A stretch of DNA of 64,000 nucleotides, taken from the NCBI GenBank assembly GCA_007833815.1, contig CP033464.1, forward strand, positions 1,738,501-1,802,500, read 5' to 3'. Below, piece after piece: positions 42,677 to 52,319 of the stretch. Origin of the DNA: Brevibacillus laterosporus. Its GTDB lineage: Bacteria > Bacillota > Bacilli > Brevibacillales > Brevibacillaceae. Below the pieces are notes generated by a model, which saw only the letters and a program-made list of their open reading frames with translations, ran no database searches and was not told the DNA's origin. Position numbers and translations under genes: made by a program. How positions within the stretch are numbered: position 1 is the first letter of the stretch; every line of letters starts with the position of its first letter.

Positions 42677-45600
42677 TTACTCTGTTGACACAGACGGATC
42701 AGCTTGCTCTCTTTTTGGTGTAATTTGCACAAAATGGGCTTCTGGTTGTTCCAATAATTTTTGAATAAGCACTGCTTCCTCGTATTGCTCTGTGGCTAAT
42801 AGCTCTTCTTTATATTTTCCTAACAGCTCCGACACATCAGAGATACCTTTGGAATCTAGCTTGTAGATGAATACTTTGGCTCCTTTGGCGATACGGCGTT
42901 CCAAGGCGTCTTGATCAAAGCCTAATTCTGGTTGTAGTCGGACATATACGGTACCACCTGTCATCCCGGCACAAATCCACGGACCTGGATCACCTAGTAC
43001 GATTGCTCGCCCATTTGTCATGTATTCAAAAGCGAATCCTTTAAGATTGGAGCGAGCACCTAAACCTCCTAATTGATCCTGAAGGGGCTCAGTAATGGCA
43101 CCTCCAAACACGACATCTGCACCGGAAAGACGAATGCAGGCACGTGAGTCGGCATTCCCTTGAACGATGAATAGCCCTTTTTGCGCACCGTAGCAAAAGC
43201 TTTTACCGACAGAACCGTTTATATACTGCCCGTGGGCTCCCCTAGATTTGAGGATAGAAACAATGCCTCCAAAGCTAGTTTTACCTACGCCGTCTTGCGC
43301 ACCACCCTGCACTCGAATTCGCACTCCTTCCGCATTGTAGGCTGCAAGTCCGTTTCCTGGAACACTACCTTGATCAAGGTGCAGAGAGACTTCTGGCAAG
43401 GACGTATAGCTTCCGTCCAAATAAGGTTTGACTCGTGCCCCCGACCAACGACTCCCAAGTACTCGTTCTCCTGACAAAATCGCAGAGAATTTTTCCAGAA
43501 TGGGTTGATCTGGACTAAAATAACGATCTTTTTCATGGTTTTGTTGTGCTTTTTCCGTTAACCCTGCTGCTACCAGTACCTTAGCAACGGTAGATTCATA
43601 AATAGCTTCACGATGTTGATTGGGAGTAAACAAAGGATGGACTAAGAGTAGTGACTCCAAATCCATTTGTTTTAATCCGCGAGCTTGCACCAACAAATCG
43701 GATCGACCAACCAAATCTTGTGTATGTGTAAATCCAAGCACAGCCGTAATTCGTTGTAATTCCTGACCCAATTGGGTGAACAGATTGGTAAGTCCAGCTA
43801 CTGCCAAATCTAATTGACGAGGGACAAAACGACGTAAGCCTTTTTCATGTGCTTCTTCCATATTGTCAATTTGAGTGGCTATTCCTACATGACAGGTATC
43901 TAAATGACAGCCTCGGCAGGTGGTACAACCTACAGCGATCATGGCCAATGTAGCAAATCCAATGCGATTGGCTCCTAACATCATTAATTTAGCCACATCC
44001 AGCGCACTTTTGACACCACCATCTGCCCATAACTCTACTTTGTCGCGTAGACCAGCCTCCAATAAGGCATTATGAGCTGCTTTTACACCAATCTCGGCAG
44101 GCAGTCCAACGTGTTGTAGGGCATGCACACGGGCAGCTCCTGTACCTCCGTCAAACCCTGATAAGGTAATATAATCAGCACCGGCTTTGGCTACTCCGAC
44201 AGCAATGGTCCCGATATTTGGTACGATTGGCACTTTTACGCATACCTTTGCTTGATGATTGGCTGTTTTTAGTTCTGTAATCATTTGAGCCAAATCTTCA
44301 ATTGAGTAGATGTCATGGTTGTTGGAAGGTGAAATTAGATCGGACCCTACAGTAGCATTACGGGCAGCTGCAATTTTTTCTGTAACTTTAGAGCCAGGCA
44401 AATGCCCGCCTTCTCCTGGTTTAGCACCTTGCCCAATCTTGATTTCCAATAAGTTTGAAGAATTAGCCAATTCTACATTTACACCAAAACGTCCCGATGC
44501 AATTTGTTGACCGCGTGTGCGTGGATATTTACCAAGCATGTCTTTAATCTCTCCGCCCTCACCGTTCATGGAAATCATATTTAGGCGATCGGCTGCTTCT
44601 GCATAAGCTCGGAAGGCTGTTTCATTCTGTGAACCAAATGACATGGAAGAAATCATAAATGGTAACGAATGCTCACCCACGCTGTTGTCCACTTGATTAG
44701 GCTGAATGTGAGCCGAATCTTGCTGACTATGTCCTTTTTCATAAGCAATATCAGTTAAATGACGAATAGAAATGGGGTTTTCCTGTTCGTTTTCTTCTAG
44801 CTTTAACGCGTAATCTGCATAAGGAATTTCGGCACTGGCAATTTGACCAATAGCTTTCCATAAACGCGGGAATAAATGAAATGTTCGTGCCTCACGCGCT
44901 TTTTCGTCCCTATACAATTCGTAGCGTTGACGACTTTCCATTTCTAACTGCTCAAGTGACAAGCCAGCTTTATCCGAGCCACAGAAGGTTGGAATCTCTA
45001 AGATGTTTGCAACCTCTGTACTAATACCTATGGCAGAGAAGAGGCGTCCATAGCCACGTAGCTCGTGAATACCGATTGTTGACGTTACTTTTTCTAGACC
45101 TTTGGTTAAAGCTGTAAATAGATTACTAACAGATGCTGTGCCACCTTTTGCATATACAGTGGCAAACAACACATGTGGAGCCACTGCCTCTGCACCGCTT
45201 CCCAACAGAAGAGCGATATCATGCAAGGAACGAATAGCACCAGAGCGAACGATGATACTTACTTGGCGTCGCAGGTTCTTGGTAGGTGCTTCCGTTTGTT
45301 TGAGTGCTCTGTCTATTTGGGCTGTTACTAGCAAAGGATCGATAAAATATTGGTTGTCTAGATGGGCCATTGAGTCATCAAGAATCAGCAAGGATGCCCC
45401 TTTTTCGACAGCTTGACAGGCTTCTTGTGCAAGTCGTTCCAATGCTTCTGACAAACGTTCTGCTTCTCGGAATACGGTTGGCAAGACGACTACACTGTGT
45501 GGATTTTTATGAAAAGTAGAAATAATTTGTTCTAAGGTCATCATTCCTTGAGGAGAAGCAAGCTCTTGAAACGATTGTCCTTCTACTAGTAAGGGTGAAG

Positions 45601-47257
45601 CGATCTCCATACGAGTGTGTGGTGTTGTCTCTTTCTGTGAGAGTAATGAGCGTTTTCCTAAGACCACACGGGTTGAAAAATGCTCTATTTCACGGTCTCT
45701 GTCAATAGCCGGATTGGTTACAACCGCTACACTTTCTTTGATATAATCGCTGATATTCTGACGTTCTTTTGAAAGGGATGCGAGTGGTCCATCATAACCA
45801 AGGGAGCGAATCGGTTCCGCACCATTAGAAGCCATTTGCTCAATCAGTTGGATTTGTTCCCGATCCCAGCCAAAAGCACTGAATATTTGAGCGGTGGGGG
45901 CCTCATAATCATAGGAGGCAGGGACTGATTCACTGTGATAAGCATAATGTAAGTGCTGACGGAAGTGTTGACAGGCAATCTTTGTCTGGAAGCTAGCTAC
46001 GACAAGCTCTCGTAATGAAGAATGACTATGAATTGTGATGCCTTGTTGGTTTAGTTGGACACCAATTTTTTCCCCAGGTGCTAATGATTTTGGTTCGCTA
46101 ACCATCTCTGAGACAGGAATAATGCCTTGTTCGGAGGAGAAATAGAGTGATTGTTCGCTTTCTACCATCCAGACGGGGCGCAATCCCAAGGAGTCTACAC
46201 TAAATACGCATTGATCCGCGTAGCGAGAGACGATTCCCGCAGGACCCTGAGCAAAGTGCCCCCAAGCCTGTCGTAAATAAGTGTATAAATCCTGTAAATC
46301 ATGAGATAACAATTTCATTTCATTGTGTATTGGTGGGAAAATAACTTCTAAGGACTCAAACAGGGTTAATCCATAGCGATGAATAAAGGTTTCAATGGTA
46401 CGGTTTAGATTTTGAGAGTCACTACCGCCTTCCACTAACGGAACTTGTAGCATACTGGCCTCTTCTTCTAGTTTACTAATGGTATTAATTTCACCATTGT
46501 GCCCTAATAAAGAAAAAGGCTGGACTCGGAAAAAGTTAGATAATGTGTTGGTTGAGTAGCGATTATGACCGATCGTAACAGTGGAGGTGAAGGATGAATC
46601 AGCCAAATCTACGAAATAGCGGGGCAAGATGTTTGCTGCGCCCATTAGTTTGTAAGAAGCGGTGCGACTGCTGAGGGAAGCAACATGTACATGATAGGTA
46701 TCTTCAATTTCAATGTGTAGGTCAAATAATTTGCTAGCATACTGTTCTGGAGTTAGAGTAATCGTCTGGGTAGCTTGGTTTGGCATTAAGGCGATTTGCC
46801 AAAAAAGTGGCTCATCTTGCCTTCCGTTTTTTCCTAATACGTCCGAATGGACTTGATTTTCACGCTCAGTTAGAATGGTTAGTCCATGCTTTTTAATAAG
46901 CAAACCAATTCCTTCTTGGACTTTTTCTACTTCATATCCTTTGCGTGGAACGAAAATATGGGCAACAGCAAAGGTAGGATCATACGCCAGATCGCTTTCA
47001 AATATTGATTTTTCCAAATATTTTTCCCAAATATTGCGTGGGATATCGGTTAAAACACCACATCCATCACCTTCTCCATCAATAAATCCAGAGCGATGCT
47101 CCATTTGAACGAGGGAACGAATGGTTTCATCTACGTTTTTTCTTGTAGGTTTTCCTGTTTTCTCAATAATACAGATAATTCCGCAGCTATCGTGTTCTGT
47201 TGTGTGATAATTCCGAAAGTTATTAGTTTGCGTATGCTTTTCATTTCTCTTTTGCAT
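42677..47257 (-). CDS. gltB: Glutamate synthase, large subunit
   Basis: Makes two glutamates from glutamine and 2-oxoglutarate; 1526 residues, the normal size. In order: a class II glutaminase domain whose nucleophilic Cys follows a 24-residue propeptide (TTEHDSCGII), a central domain, the FMN/synthase domain with the iron-sulfur motif C-x5-C-x4-C (GCTTCRGCHLDTCHVG), and a GXGXG beta-helix at the C-terminus. The small subunit gene (gltD) is not next to it, so it must lie elsewhere or be replaced. B. subtilis calls this subunit GltA. The ribosome-binding site is 27 nt before the ATG. Confidence 0.95.
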   Translation of the reverse strand: MQKRNEKHTQTNNFRNYHTTEHDSCGIICIIEKTGKPTRKNVDETIRSLVQMEHRSGFIDGEGDGCGVLTDIPRNIWEKYLEKSIFESDLAYDPTFAVAHIFVPRKGYEVEKVQEGIGLLIKKHGLTILTERENQVHSDVLGKNGRQDEPLFWQIALMPNQATQTITLTPEQYASKLFDLHIEIEDTYHVHVASLSSRTASYKLMGAANILPRYFVDLADSSFTSTVTIGHNRYSTNTLSNFFRVQPFSLLGHNGEINTISKLEEEASMLQVPLVEGGSDSQNLNRTIETFIHRYGLTLFESLEVIFPPIHNEMKLLSHDLQDLYTYLRQAWGHFAQGPAGIVSRYADQCVFSVDSLGLRPVWMVESEQSLYFSSEQGIIPVSEMVSEPKSLAPGEKIGVQLNQQGITIHSHSSLRELVVASFQTKIACQHFRQHLHYAYHSESVPASYDYEAPTAQIFSAFGWDREQIQLIEQMASNGAEPIRSLGYDGPLASLSKERQNISDYIKESVAVVTNPAIDRDREIEHFSTRVVLGKRSLLSQKETTPHTRMEIASPLLVEGQSFQELASPQGMMTLEQIISTFHKNPHSVVVLPTVFREAERLSEALERLAQEACQAVEKGASLLILDDSMAHLDNQYFIDPLLVTAQIDRALKQTEAPTKNLRRQVSIIVRSGAIRSLHDIALLLGSGAEAVAPHVLFATVYAKGGTASVSNLFTALTKGLEKVTSTIGIHELRGYGRLFSAIGISTEVANILEIPTFCGSDKAGLSLEQLEMESRQRYELYRDEKAREARTFHLFPRLWKAIGQIASAEIPYADYALKLEENEQENPISIRHLTDIAYEKGHSQQDSAHIQPNQVDNSVGEHSLPFMISSMSFGSQNETAFRAYAEAADRLNMISMNGEGGEIKDMLGKYPRTRGQQIASGRFGVNVELANSSNLLEIKIGQGAKPGEGGHLPGSKVTEKIAAARNATVGSDLISPSNNHDIYSIEDLAQMITELKTANHQAKVCVKVPIVPNIGTIAVGVAKAGADYITLSGFDGGTGAARVHALQHVGLPAEIGVKAAHNALLEAGLRDKVELWADGGVKSALDVAKLMMLGANRIGFATLAMIAVGCTTCRGCHLDTCHVGIATQIDNMEEAHEKGLRRFVPRQLDLAVAGLTNLFTQLGQELQRITAVLGFTHTQDLVGRSDLLVQARGLKQMDLESLLLVHPLFTPNQHREAIYESTVAKVLVAAGLTEKAQQNHEKDRYFSPDQPILEKFSAILSGERVLGSRWSGARVKPYLDGSYTSLPEVSLHLDQGSVPGNGLAAYNAEGVRIRVQGGAQDGVGKTSFGGIVSILKSRGAHGQYINGSVGKSFCYGAQKGLFIVQGNADSRACIRLSGADVVFGGAITEPLQDQLGGLGARSNLKGFAFEYMTNGRAIVLGDPGPWICAGMTGGTVYVRLQPELGFDQDALERRIAKGAKVFIYKLDSKGISDVSELLGKYKEELLATEQYEEAVLIQKLLEQPEAHFVQITPKREQADPSVSTE

Positions 47258-47263
47258 AGTAAC

Positions 47264-47291
47264 GGTCAGCAGGTCTGACCTCCACCTCCTT
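47264..47291 (-). promoter_or_regulatory. Distant ribosome-binding site with intervening hairpin, gltB
   Basis: AAGGAGG (47291-47285) lies 27 nt before the gltB ATG. A 6-bp hairpin GGTCAG/CTGACC (47280-47264) fills the gap and could shorten the effective distance. Confidence 0.5.
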
Positions 47292-47438
47292 AGTTATTCT
47301 AAAGACAGTTGGGTGTAGATTCTTTTTAGAGGAGTAGACCTCAACGTGGATGTTCTTGTAGCAAATAGGGGAAGCATAATGGTATTTACAATTGAGAATA
47401 ACATGAAAAGGGCAGGCAAAACAATAACAAAACAGTTA

Positions 47439-47467
47439 ATTATACAAATGTAAGCGTTTTTATGCAA
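47439..47467 (-). promoter_or_regulatory. gltB promoter with cre-like site in the spacer
   Basis: TTGCAT (47467-47462), 17-nt spacer and TATAAT (47444-47439) on the minus strand. The spacer contains ATGTAAGCGTTTTTA (47448-47462), which fits the CcpA consensus WTGNAANCGNWNNCW except for one position. CcpA binding there would block transcription. Confidence 0.65.
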
Positions 47468-47521
47468 ACTTTTTTTCTGATAATCGTGTATTTACTGAGT
47501 GATTAAGCAATATTTTGCTAT

Positions 47522-47546
47522 TTTTTTGTATAAATTATACAAAAAA
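47522..47546. promoter_or_regulatory. 25-bp perfect palindrome upstream of the gltB promoter
   Basis: TTTTTTGTATAA and TTATACAAAAAA flank a single A. It lies about 55-80 bp upstream of the gltB -35 and could bind an activator or repressor. Confidence 0.45.
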
Positions 47547-47548
47547 TA

Positions 47549-47568
47549 ACCCCCACTAAAGGGGGCTA
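47549..47568 (-). terminator. Terminator of the 47-residue gene
   Basis: GCCCCC/GGGGG stem followed on the minus strand by TTATTTTTTG, directly after the small gene's stop. Confidence 0.65.
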
Positions 47569-47574
47569 TTTTCT

Positions 47575-47718
47575 TTAATGATCCTGCTTTTCTGTTTTGT
47601 GATGCTCTGTTTTACGTGGATTTTGGAAGCTTAGAAATTCCAGTGGTTTTGCACTCATTTTGGGATCAGTAAAGGTTTGTTCGGGTGCTTGTGGGAAGTC
47701 ATTTTTACCTCTTGACAT
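47575..47718 (-). CDS. Small hydrophilic protein, 47 residues
   Basis: The frame begins MSRGKNDFPQAPEQTF and ends KTEHHKTEKQDH, with GGAGG 8 nt before the ATG and a terminator right after the stop. It is Pro, Lys and His rich with no hydrophobic segment. The composition recalls small spore proteins, but no family is recognised. Confidence 0.6.
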   Translation of the reverse strand: MSRGKNDFPQAPEQTFTDPKMSAKPLEFLSFQNPRKTEHHKTEKQDH

Positions 47719-47879
47719 TGAAAAGCCCTCCTGTGTTAGCTCATTTTGAGTGAAAACAAGATTAGTTTTCCCGCTAAGACGAGAAGTTGTCCGCTAGGTT
47801 TTTTCCATTTTTGCTAAACCAATTTCTACAAAAACGAAGCATAACTCTTCCATTGAGCTGAAAGGGTTGGCGTGAAAAA

Positions 47880-47907
47880 ACCTCCCATCATTAAAGCTGT
47901 GGGAGGT
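47880..47907 (-). terminator. Intrinsic terminator of hemL
   Basis: ACCTCCCA/TGGGAGGT with TTTTTT on the minus strand. Confidence 0.8.
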
Positions 47908-47924
47908 CTATTGACTAGATTTCT

Positions 47925-49220
47925 TTATTTTTGTGCCATTTTAGCAAAGCAACGATTTACTGCACCGATAGTTTCAGTAATGTCTGCTTCGGTATGAGCT
48001 GTTGTGACAAACCAAGCTTCGTATTTAGACGGTGCAAGGCAAATACCCTCGTCCAATAACAAACGGAAGAATTGGGCAAACTGTTCTCCATCAGCACTTT
48101 GGGCTCCATCATAATCTGTAACGGTTACATCGGTAAAGTAGACAGCTAATGCCCCTTTTACGCGATTAATACGAATAGTTATGCCATGGCTCTCCGCAGC
48201 TTGACTGATACCAGCTTCCAGCATTGTGCCTAGACGATCTAGTTCTTCATATACACCCGGTTGTTTCAGCACTTCTAAGCAAGCGATACCTGCTTTAATG
48301 GAGGCAGGGTTTCCGGCATGCGTACCAGCTTGATAAGCAGGTCCAAGTGGTGCGACTTGCTCCATTATTTCACGTCGACCGCCATATGCGCCAATTGGTA
48401 AGCCACCGCCAATAATTTTACCCAATGCAGTTAAATCAGGCTCGACTCCAAGTAGATTCTGCGCTCCACCATAGCAGAAGCGGAAGGCAGTGATTACTTC
48501 GTCATATACTACAAGGGCTCCAGCTTCGTGTGTCAGGCGATTCACTTCTTGCAAGAAGCCATCGTGTGGCATAACGATTCCAAAGTTACCGACGATAGGC
48601 TCAACCAAAACAGCTGCAATTTCATGGCCCCATTTTTCTAGCGCTTCTTTATAAGCCTCTACATTATTAAATGGAACGGTGATGACTTCATTGGCAATAC
48701 TTTGTGGGATACCAGCGCTGTCAGGAATTCCTAGCGTTGATGGACCAGAACCAGCAGCTACCAGTACTAAATCAGAATGTCCGTGATAGCAGCCAGCGAA
48801 TTTAATAATTTTCGTACGATTGGTGTAAGCACGAGCCACACGAATGCATGTCATAACAGATTCTGTACCTGAGTTATTAAAGCGAATACGTTCCATGGAA
48901 GGGATTGCTTCACGAATCATTTCAGCAAAGGTAATCTCCCAAGGTGTAGGCGTTCCATACAGGGTGCCGTTTTGTGCAGCATCCACGATTGCTTTCGTAA
49001 CGTGTGGGTGAGCATGTCCAGTAATAATGGGACCGTACGCTGCCAAATAATCTATATATTTATTGCCATCTGCGTCCCAGAAATAAGCTCCTTGTGCTTT
49101 GGTCATGACGACAGGAGAACCGCCACCAACGGCCTTAAACGAACGGGAAGGGCTGTTTACGCCCCCTACAATGACTTCATAAGCTTGTTCATGCAGTTTA
49201 GTAGATTGTTCACGATTCAT
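47925..49220 (-). CDS. hemL: Glutamate-1-semialdehyde 2,1-aminomutase
   Basis: PLP enzyme that turns glutamate-1-semialdehyde into 5-aminolevulinate for haem; 431 residues. Motifs are [44 protein letters not shown] (PLP-binding Asp) and [17 protein letters not shown] (PLP-Lys). The long in-frame extension to 49511 has no ribosome-binding site and is dropped; GGAG lies 11 nt before the ATG at 49220. The position between ygaD- and bcp-type genes fits the second copy gsaB of B. subtilis. Confidence 0.93.
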   Translation of the reverse strand: MNREQSTKLHEQAYEVIVGGVNSPSRSFKAVGGGSPVVMTKAQGAYFWDADGNKYIDYLAAYGPIITGHAHPHVTKAIVDAAQNGTLYGTPTPWEITFAEMIREAIPSMERIRFNNSGTESVMTCIRVARAYTNRTKIIKFAGCYHGHSDLVLVAAGSGPSTLGIPDSAGIPQSIANEVITVPFNNVEAYKEALEKWGHEIAAVLVEPIVGNFGIVMPHDGFLQEVNRLTHEAGALVVYDEVITAFRFCYGGAQNLLGVEPDLTALGKIIGGGLPIGAYGGRREIMEQVAPLGPAYQAGTHAGNPASIKAGIACLEVLKQPGVYEELDRLGTMLEAGISQAAESHGITIRINRVKGALAVYFTDVTVTDYDGAQSADGEQFAQFFRLLLDEGICLAPSKYEAWFVTTAHTEADITETIGAVNRCFAKMAQK

Positions 49221-49373
49221 GATTTCTTCCACTCCTTTTTCAACCCTTTTATCATAACATAGGATACCGAGTGTAATTGAGGCAAGTTTCTTTTTGCAAG
49301 TTGTCATGCGCTCATATACACTATCTAACGTGGTAGTTACACATAAAGCCGGAGAGGAAGGAACGCGAGAAAT

Positions 49374-50369
49374 ATGATAAACGTAACGCAATTGGAGAAA
49401 GTATTTCGTATTCACCAAGCTCGCAATGGCTTGTCTGGTGCTTTTCGCGATCTTTTTCAACGAGAATATAAAACTGTACGGGCCGTTGATGAGCTTAGCT
49501 TTGATGTACAAGCAGGTGAAATGTTTGCCTTAATTGGTGAAAATGGGGCTGGAAAATCAACGACTATTAAAATGCTAACAGGCATTTTGACACCTTCTAG
49601 CGGAGAGATATTAATTAATGGTTATCATCCGTATAAGGAGCGCGAAAAATATGTTCAATCCATTGGTGTTGTATTTGGACAACGCTCGCAATTGTGGTGG
49701 GATTTGTCGCCATTAGAGTCGTTTCGTTTGTTGCGCCGTGTTTATAAGGTGGAAGAAGAGGCTGGACAGGCATGGCAAGATCGCTTAATAGAAGAATTGG
49801 ATATGGGGCCGTTCATCCAGCAACCTGTTCGTAAATTAAGTCTCGGACAGCGGATGCGTTGTGAAATCGCTGCTGCACTAATTCACAAACCTAAGCTGTT
49901 GTTTCTTGATGAGCCAACAGTAGGCTTAGATGTCTTGGTCAAACAAAAGATTCGTGACTTCCTAAAAAGTCTGAACGAAACGGAAAATACAACCGTATTG
50001 CTTACCACCCACGATGTATCTGACATTGAAGCGCTCTGTAAACGGGTACTGGTCATGGACAGTGGTAAGTTGATTTTTGATGGACTCTTAACTGATTTGA
50101 AGGAGCGCTGGGGTAGCAAGACTGAAGTAGTGTTCCAATTTAAACAAAAGATGACAGCAGAACACCTGCGAGCTACTTTGTCTGAATTTGAATGCAAGGT
50201 AGAGAGTATCAATGCGTACTCGCTGTCTGTTTCGTTTCAACATGAAAAGCTGCCAGCCATTTTAACTCAAGTGATGGCTAGCTTTGAACTGACAGATGTC
50301 ACGATCCAAGAAACTTCCACGGAAGAGATTGTACGCAACATTTACTCCACGACAAACGGGGGAGTATAG
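49374..50369 (+). CDS. ABC-2 transporter ATP-binding protein
   Basis: ATPase of 331 residues from the group linked to two distinct permeases (COG4586-like). Walker A is [10 protein letters not shown], the signature LSLGQRMR is a LSxGQ variant, Walker B is [12 protein letters not shown] and the H-loop TTHDVSD. The C-terminal extension (about 240-330) is usual for this group. It has a divergent start from hemL. The two permease genes follow with 1- and 4-nt gaps, forming a three-gene operon. Confidence 0.9.
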   Translation: MINVTQLEKVFRIHQARNGLSGAFRDLFQREYKTVRAVDELSFDVQAGEMFALIGENGAGKSTTIKMLTGILTPSSGEILINGYHPYKEREKYVQSIGVVFGQRSQLWWDLSPLESFRLLRRVYKVEEEAGQAWQDRLIEELDMGPFIQQPVRKLSLGQRMRCEIAAALIHKPKLLFLDEPTVGLDVLVKQKIRDFLKSLNETENTTVLLTTHDVSDIEALCKRVLVMDSGKLIFDGLLTDLKERWGSKTEVVFQFKQKMTAEHLRATLSEFECKVESINAYSLSVSFQHEKLPAILTQVMASFELTDVTIQETSTEEIVRNIYSTTNGGV

Positions 50370-50370
50370 C

Positions 50371-51165
50371 ATGTGGAAATTATATCAAGAGCTGATTCGG
50401 ATTCGCTTTCTGACCATGCTGGCTTACCGGGTAAATTACTACAGCGGGATCATTATTTATGCGATTAACATCGGAGCTTATTATTTCTTATGGGGAGCAA
50501 TTTATTCTGGACAGGATAATCTAGTAGGGATGTCTTTGGTTCAAATGACCTCCTACGTAGCGATTGCTTGGATGTCTCGCGCGTTTTACTTTAACAATAT
50601 TGATCAAGAAATAGGACAAGATGTCAGAGAAGGAAAAGTGGCTATCGAGCTGATTCGTCCTTACAATTATCTGTCAGTTAAAACAGCACAAGCATTGGGA
50701 GAAGGGATTTTTCGTCTTGTGTTTTTTGCTTTTCCGGGTCTTCTCATCGTTCGCTTTTTTATTCCTTTCGAATTTCCACATAGTGGGGAAATATGGGGCA
50801 TGTACAGTATAAGTCTGTTACTTGGTTTTGTGGTTAACACACAGATTAACTTGCTCACGGGCTTACTAACGTTTTTCTTTATGCGAAATGAAGGGATGAT
50901 CATGGCAAAACGCATGGTTGTTGATTTGCTGTCAGGTGTAGTCATACCAATTAGTTTCTTTCCTGGAGTAACACAGACCATACTACAATTCCTGCCGTTT
51001 CAGGCAATCAATTTTACACCTAGTATGATTTTTACAGGTGCACTTAATGGGGATAAAGCATGGATAGCAATCGGCACGCAGGTTATCTGGGTAGCTATAT
51101 TGTTTATACCGATTATTCTGTTGTGGCAGCGTGCAAAACGAAATTTGGTCGTGCAGGGAGGGTAG
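50371..51165 (+). CDS. ABC-2 family permease (COG4587-like)
   Basis: Membrane subunit of 264 residues with six predicted helices. The start YQELIRIRFLTMLAYRVNYYSG and the segment WMSRAFYFNNIDQEIGQDVREGKVAIELIRPYNYL are typical of this permease group. The ATG at 50371, 6 nt after GGGGGAG, replaces a longer frame beginning at 50296 that would overlap the ATPase. It pairs with the next permease; the substrate is unknown. Confidence 0.85.
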   Translation: MWKLYQELIRIRFLTMLAYRVNYYSGIIIYAINIGAYYFLWGAIYSGQDNLVGMSLVQMTSYVAIAWMSRAFYFNNIDQEIGQDVREGKVAIELIRPYNYLSVKTAQALGEGIFRLVFFAFPGLLIVRFFIPFEFPHSGEIWGMYSISLLLGFVVNTQINLLTGLLTFFFMRNEGMIMAKRMVVDLLSGVVIPISFFPGVTQTILQFLPFQAINFTPSMIFTGALNGDKAWIAIGTQVIWVAILFIPIILLWQRAKRNLVVQGG

Positions 51166-51169
51166 CCAG

Positions 51170-51958
51170 ATGGGGCAGGTTATACGTTTGTTTCAGGATT
51201 ATCTCAGCCAGTATTTTAAAGTAAAACTGTCGTATCGGGCCAACTTCATTACTGAATTGCTGTCCAATGTCGTAAGTGAACTGTTAAATCTGGTATTCAT
51301 TCTAGTTGTATTTACGCATGTCCCAACCTTACAGGGCTGGACTATGTATGAGATTATTTTTATTTATGGATACTTCTTGGTGCCATATGCACTGTTTACG
51401 ATGTTTTTTGGTTTTTGGGATTTCAATGAGCGTTATATCATTAAAGGAGAAATGGATCGCATTTTGACGAGACCAGTCAATCATTTAGCACAAATTTCGC
51501 TGGAGTCCATTTCGCCGGATCGTCTGTTTGGAGTGCTAACGGGTTTGTTAATTATGCTGTATGCGGGTTGGAAGCTTCAGCTCACAATCACCTGGTATGA
51601 TCCAATTATCTTTATCCTGTTAGTATTGAGTAGTACCTTAATCTATGGTGGTGTTTATACAGCAATCGCGTCTGTCAGCTTTTATAGCGACTCACGTACG
51701 GGAATTGCTCCTATGATCTGGAATATTCAAAACTACGGGCGTTATCCGGTAGACATTTACAACAACGCAATTGCCATTTTATTGAAATGGATTTTGCCCT
51801 TTGCGTTTGTTGGTTTCTATCCTTCCGCTTATTTTTTGAAAAAAGAGGCCTTGTATGGGTACACGATGTTAACTCCTGTAATGGGAATTGTCTTTTTTAC
51901 CTTAGGAATTTTGATTTGGAATCAAGGTGTGAAAAAATATAGCGGTGCAGGATCATAG
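51170..51958 (+). CDS. ABC-2 family permease (DUF990/COG3694-like)
   Basis: Second membrane subunit, 262 residues, six predicted helices. The segment DFNERYIIKGEMDRILTRPVNHLAQISLESISPDRLFG is characteristic, and the protein ends in a last helix. GGAGG lies 7 nt before the ATG at 51170; a frame from 51131 overlaps the previous gene and is rejected. With the two upstream genes it makes a heteromeric exporter. Confidence 0.85.
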   Translation: MGQVIRLFQDYLSQYFKVKLSYRANFITELLSNVVSELLNLVFILVVFTHVPTLQGWTMYEIIFIYGYFLVPYALFTMFFGFWDFNERYIIKGEMDRILTRPVNHLAQISLESISPDRLFGVLTGLLIMLYAGWKLQLTITWYDPIIFILLVLSSTLIYGGVYTAIASVSFYSDSRTGIAPMIWNIQNYGRYPVDIYNNAIAILLKWILPFAFVGFYPSAYFLKKEALYGYTMLTPVMGIVFFTLGILIWNQGVKKYSGAGS

Positions 51959-51980
51959 GAATTAGCATAAAAAAATTATA

Positions 51981-52112
51981 TTGTCAAATATCGAAATTAA
52001 GGGTATAATATCCAATTGGGAAAAGTTTCACATTCCTTCAGGGCAGGAAGGACGCACGAATAAAGACAGAACGTCAAATCTCTTATATATCAAGGGATTT
52101 GGCGTTTTATTT
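51981..52112 (+). ncRNA. Candidate small RNA unit with promoter and terminator
   Basis: TTGTCA (51981-51986), a 17-nt spacer and TATAAT (52004-52009) are followed by about 95 nt with no start codon and then a terminator: AACGTCAAATCTCTT/AAGGGATTTGGCGTT (52070-52106) and TTATTTTTGG. A 5' hairpin CCTTC/GAAGG (52036-52052) is also present. The unit could be an sRNA or a leader whose gene was lost. The gap 52113-52319 contains nothing else I can name. Confidence 0.5.
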
Positions 52113-52319
52113 TTGGCGTAAATCTTGTTGGTAGGTTTTTTTGTAGGAAATTAGCGATAATGATAGGAGTTTCAGGGATGTTATAGGATATCACTTCAGC
52201 ATCTGTTTTAGCGCTTTTACTGCATCTGACTGTAAATTTGGTGTCATATGTGAAAATAGATCAAGAGTAACTTTAATGCTAGAATCCGAGTGGAAGTGAG
52301 CTACAACGGAGGTTATTGT

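Noticed and set aside
49221-49511. 97-residue N-terminal extension of HemL
   Set aside because: Composition is unlike the family, no ribosome-binding site precedes it, and it overlaps the divergent ABC ATPase gene.
52020-52060. Similarity of CATTCCTTCAGGGCAGG to the start of an FMN riboswitch, and of GGACGCA to a c-di-GMP riboswitch
   Set aside because: Only short matches; none of the other conserved blocks of either class follows, and a terminator comes too soon.
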